NCBI GenBank assembly: GCA_028701435.1
Contig: JAQVQT010000103.1
Span: 1-6,682 of the forward strand
Reading direction: 5' to 3'
DNA: 6,682 bases
From: Smithellaceae bacterium
GTDB lineage: Bacteria > Desulfobacterota > Syntrophia > Syntrophales > Smithellaceae
The notes below the pieces were generated by a model, which saw only the letters and a list, made by a program, of their open reading frames with translations, made no database searches and was not told the origin of the DNA. Of the stretch, positions 5,580 through 6,682 are shown piece by piece. Made by a program: the position numbers and the translations under genes. Within the stretch, counting starts at the first letter, position 1; each line of letters begins with the position of its first letter.

Positions 5580-6056
5580 TCAGCCTCTTTCCATGAAGGT
5601 CGTGCGCGCCCGGATGACCAGCTCTCCGCGCTGATTGATCAAATCCGTTTCCAGAACGGTCACCTGCATATACCGGTTGGTCTGCTCCTTCTTTCCTCTT
5701 TCGTACATGTCCACCACTTTCATTTTGCGGGTAATGACATCGCCCGCGCAGACCGGCGCAAAATACTCATACTCTTCCTTGGTGTGCAGCAGTTTGCTCA
5801 AATCGGCCCCCACGGCTCTAATCGTCCCGAGAAGACCGCCGCCCGTCCAGAAGACATGGCTGGTGGAAAAAGTGGGCGGCGTGGGAATGTTTTCATATCC
5901 GGCTTTTTTCGCGGCATCGACATCCCGGTAAAGGGGGTTGATCTGTTCCGTGTCGTCCTTCTGCTCGAGCGCCGCGACAAATTCCGCGATCTTGTTTTTT
6001 TCCACCCGGATGGAATAAACGGGAAACTCCATGCCGAGTTTTGACGGGTCGGCCAT
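5580..6056 (-). CDS. FAS1-like/MaoC N-terminal-type dehydratase, HadA-like subunit
   Basis: 158 residues, the same length as mycobacterial HadA as I recall it. The start at 6056 is set by GGAGGT (opposite 6061-6066), 4 bases before the ATG; a longer frame to 6101 would bury this site. It is a single hot-dog domain of the MaoC_dehydrat_N type: an N-terminal strand, then N-P-L-Y-R-D (40-45) and I-P-T-P-P-T-F, and a later E-Y-E-Y-F-A-P-V-C-A-G-D-V-I. At the position where the partner has N-P-L-H-H-D, the catalytic His is replaced by Tyr43, so this subunit probably shapes the acyl pocket and is not itself catalytic. It is the first gene of the minus-strand operon and the likely heterodimer partner of the next gene, 5 bases on. 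The divergent upstream region has two palindromes that could be operators. Annotations such as generic acyl dehydratase would also fit. Confidence 0.88.
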   Translation of the reverse strand: MADPSKLGMEFPVYSIRVEKNKIAEFVAALEQKDDTEQINPLYRDVDAAKKAGYENIPTPPTFSTSHVFWTGGGLLGTIRAVGADLSKLLHTKEEYEYFAPVCAGDVITRKMKVVDMYERGKKEQTNRYMQVTVLETDLINQRGELVIRARTTFMERG

Positions 6057-6075
6057 AGCAACCTCCGGAATATGG

Positions 6076-6089
6076 TCAAGAAATCTTGA
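6076..6089. promoter_or_regulatory. Perfect palindrome TCAAGA-AA-TCTTGA, candidate operator
   Basis: Six-base arms separated by two bases, lying 20 bases upstream of the HadA-like start codon and just upstream of its Shine-Dalgarno. A dimeric repressor bound here would cover the likely start of the operon transcript. The binding protein is unknown. The role is inferred from symmetry and position only. Confidence 0.4.
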
Positions 6090-6113
6090 GTGTCCTATCA
6101 CATTCGAAACGGA

Positions 6114-6128
6114 ATTTCACGTTGAAAT
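6114..6128. promoter_or_regulatory. Perfect palindrome ATTTCA-CGT-TGAAAT, candidate operator
   Basis: Six-base arms separated by three bases in the middle of the 133-base divergent region between the HadA-like gene and the zinc-ribbon gene. It ends 23 bases before the -35 box of the zinc-ribbon gene. Its half-site differs from the palindrome at 6076, so if both are real they probably bind different proteins. The role is inferred. Confidence 0.4.
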
Positions 6129-6150
6129 GACCCGACGCCTGAAAAGCCTC

Positions 6151-6180
6151 TTGACAAAAAGGATGCGCCGCCTGTATTTT
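6151..6180 (+). promoter_or_regulatory. Sigma70-type promoter of the zinc-ribbon gene, TTGACA-N18-TATTTT
   Basis: A perfect -35 TTGACA (6151-6156) is followed after 18 bases by TATTTT (6175-6180). GTATTT with a 17-base spacer is an alternative -10. The start would fall near 6187, only about 3 bases before the ATG at 6190, so the mRNA may be leaderless. This agrees with the lack of a Shine-Dalgarno. Confidence 0.5.
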
Positions 6181-6189
6181 TTGCGCGCC

Positions 6190-6471
6190 ATGAAAAATTG
6201 CGCCCACTGTCAAAAAGAAATTCCCGATGAACGATGGATCGGCCGGCAGGCGCAGTGTCCCTTTTGCGGCGGAGACCTGCACATATGCCTGAACTGCGTC
6301 TTTTATGAGCCGGGGATCTACAACGACTGCCGGGAAAGCCAGGCCGAGCGGGTTGTGGAAAAAAGCCGCTCCAATTTCTGCGACTATTTTCAATACCGGA
6401 CCGGCGCGGCAAAACCGGGCAGGCGGCCGGTGGACGTTCAGGAAAAGCTTGGCGCCCTGTTCAAAAAATAA
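6190..6471 (+). CDS. Small double zinc-ribbon protein
   Basis: 93 residues, with no signal peptide or membrane segment, so probably cytoplasmic. C4-x-x-C7 and C23-x-x-C26 form one zinc-ribbon. C33-x-x-C36 with Cys47 and Cys64 form a second cluster within L-H-I-C-L-N-C-V-F-Y-E-P-G, N-D-C-R-E-S-Q-A-E-R-V and N-F-C-D-Y-F. I recognise this block as a conserved family of uncharacterised small proteins in deltaproteobacteria and relatives, with no known reaction. The start M-K-N-C-A-H-C was chosen because it places the first Cys pair at the N-terminus as in such proteins. Longer in-frame starts (ATG at 6127 or 6163) lack ribosome sites, and the first lies upstream of the promoter. The gene is divergent from the HadAB-like operon and converges, 20 bases apart, with the gene at the right edge. 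Confidence 0.85.
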   Translation: MKNCAHCQKEIPDERWIGRQAQCPFCGGDLHICLNCVFYEPGIYNDCRESQAERVVEKSRSNFCDYFQYRTGAAKPGRRPVDVQEKLGALFKK

Positions 6472-6484
6472 ACACCGAAGAGCA

Positions 6485-6513
6485 GCTGATTTTATTTCTT
6501 TCCCCGAATCAGC
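6485..6513. other. Inverted repeat between convergent genes, possible weak bidirectional terminator
   Basis: GCTGATT (6485-6491) and AATCAGC (6507-6513) are perfect 7-base arms around a 15-base loop that includes the stop codon of the right-edge gene. T-rich bases lie in the loop and not after the stem, so it is a poor classical terminator. Its place between two converging genes is what one expects of a shared 3' structure. Confidence 0.3.
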
Positions 6514-6682
6514 ATCGCGGCCAGCTCCGGCATCCGGTCGAGCAGTTCCTCTTCCCGGCCGGCCGGACACTTGATCGATCCCGCGGCCAGCGTTCCCAGG
6601 GTTTCAATATCCATCCGTTTGGCCTGCAGGAGGCTGGTGTTTCCCAGCACGGCCAGATTTCCCGTCACCGCCTCGCTGGCCG
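6492..6682 (-). CDS. Unrecognised protein, C-terminal 62 residues (5' partial, runs off the right edge)
   Basis: On the minus strand an open frame enters at 6682 and stops at TAA opposite 6494-6492. Its end reads ...M-P-E-L-A-A-M-L-I-R-G-K-K. The visible part is mostly helical and Ala/Leu-rich, with S-E-A-V-T-G-N-L-A-V-L-G-N, then M-D-I-E-T-L-G-T-L-A-A-G-S-I-K, a single Cys in K-C-P-A-G-R, and an acidic E-E-E-L-L-D-R stretch. Codon use, with G/C third positions, resembles the neighbouring genes, which supports it being a real gene. I do not recognise the family and give no function. Confidence 0.6.
   Translation of the reverse strand, partial: ASEAVTGNLAVLGNTSLLQAKRMDIETLGTLAAGSIKCPAGREEELLDRMPELAAMLIRGKK

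Overview
The window looks like chromosomal DNA of a Gram-negative, moderately GC-rich bacterium. The best fit is a deltaproteobacterium (Desulfobacterota, perhaps Syntrophales-like). This rests on gene content and style: a sigma54-type response regulator, a HAMP histidine kinase with an H-D-L-G-T-P-L H-box, a HadA/HadB-like split MaoC pair, a small double zinc-ribbon protein, and small secreted Lys/Ala-rich proteins. No rRNA, tRNA, CRISPR array, insertion sequence or phage gene was seen, and the lineage is an inference.

Layout, left to right. Positions 1-915 (+) are the C-terminal part of a YtpB/DUF2600-family terpene synthase, open at the left edge. A 191-base gap follows, holding GC-rich inverted repeats and a very good sigma54-type (-24/-12) promoter at 1050-1065. 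Then come two small exported proteins (+): a 126-residue beta-rich protein (1107-1487), and a 160-residue very basic protein built from 2.6 tandem copies of a 53-residue unit (1571-2053). The second is closed by a strong intrinsic terminator (2098-2131). A membrane histidine kinase follows (2216-3760, +), with a weaker sigma54-like site upstream (2162-2177).

On the minus strand lies an apparent operon read right to left: HadA-like subunit (6056-5580), HadB-like MaoC hydratase (5574-5125), and an NtrC-type response regulator (5096-3765). The regulator converges tail to tail on the kinase gene with only 4 bases between stops. Divergent from this operon is a 93-residue zinc-ribbon protein (6190-6471, +). 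The region between them holds two short perfect inverted repeats. The right edge carries the C-terminal 62 residues of an unrecognised minus-strand gene (6492-6682).

A working model, which is inference: the kinase senses an extracytoplasmic or membrane signal and phosphorylates the convergent NtrC-type regulator. The regulator then activates sigma54 promoters, one in front of the two small exported proteins and possibly one in front of the kinase. Placing the regulator last in a hydroxyacyl dehydratase operon suggests a link between envelope or lipid state and this response. The window shows no clearly new system. The most useful leads are the sigma54 promoter/regulator pairing, the repeat-built basic exported protein, and the operator-like palindromes.
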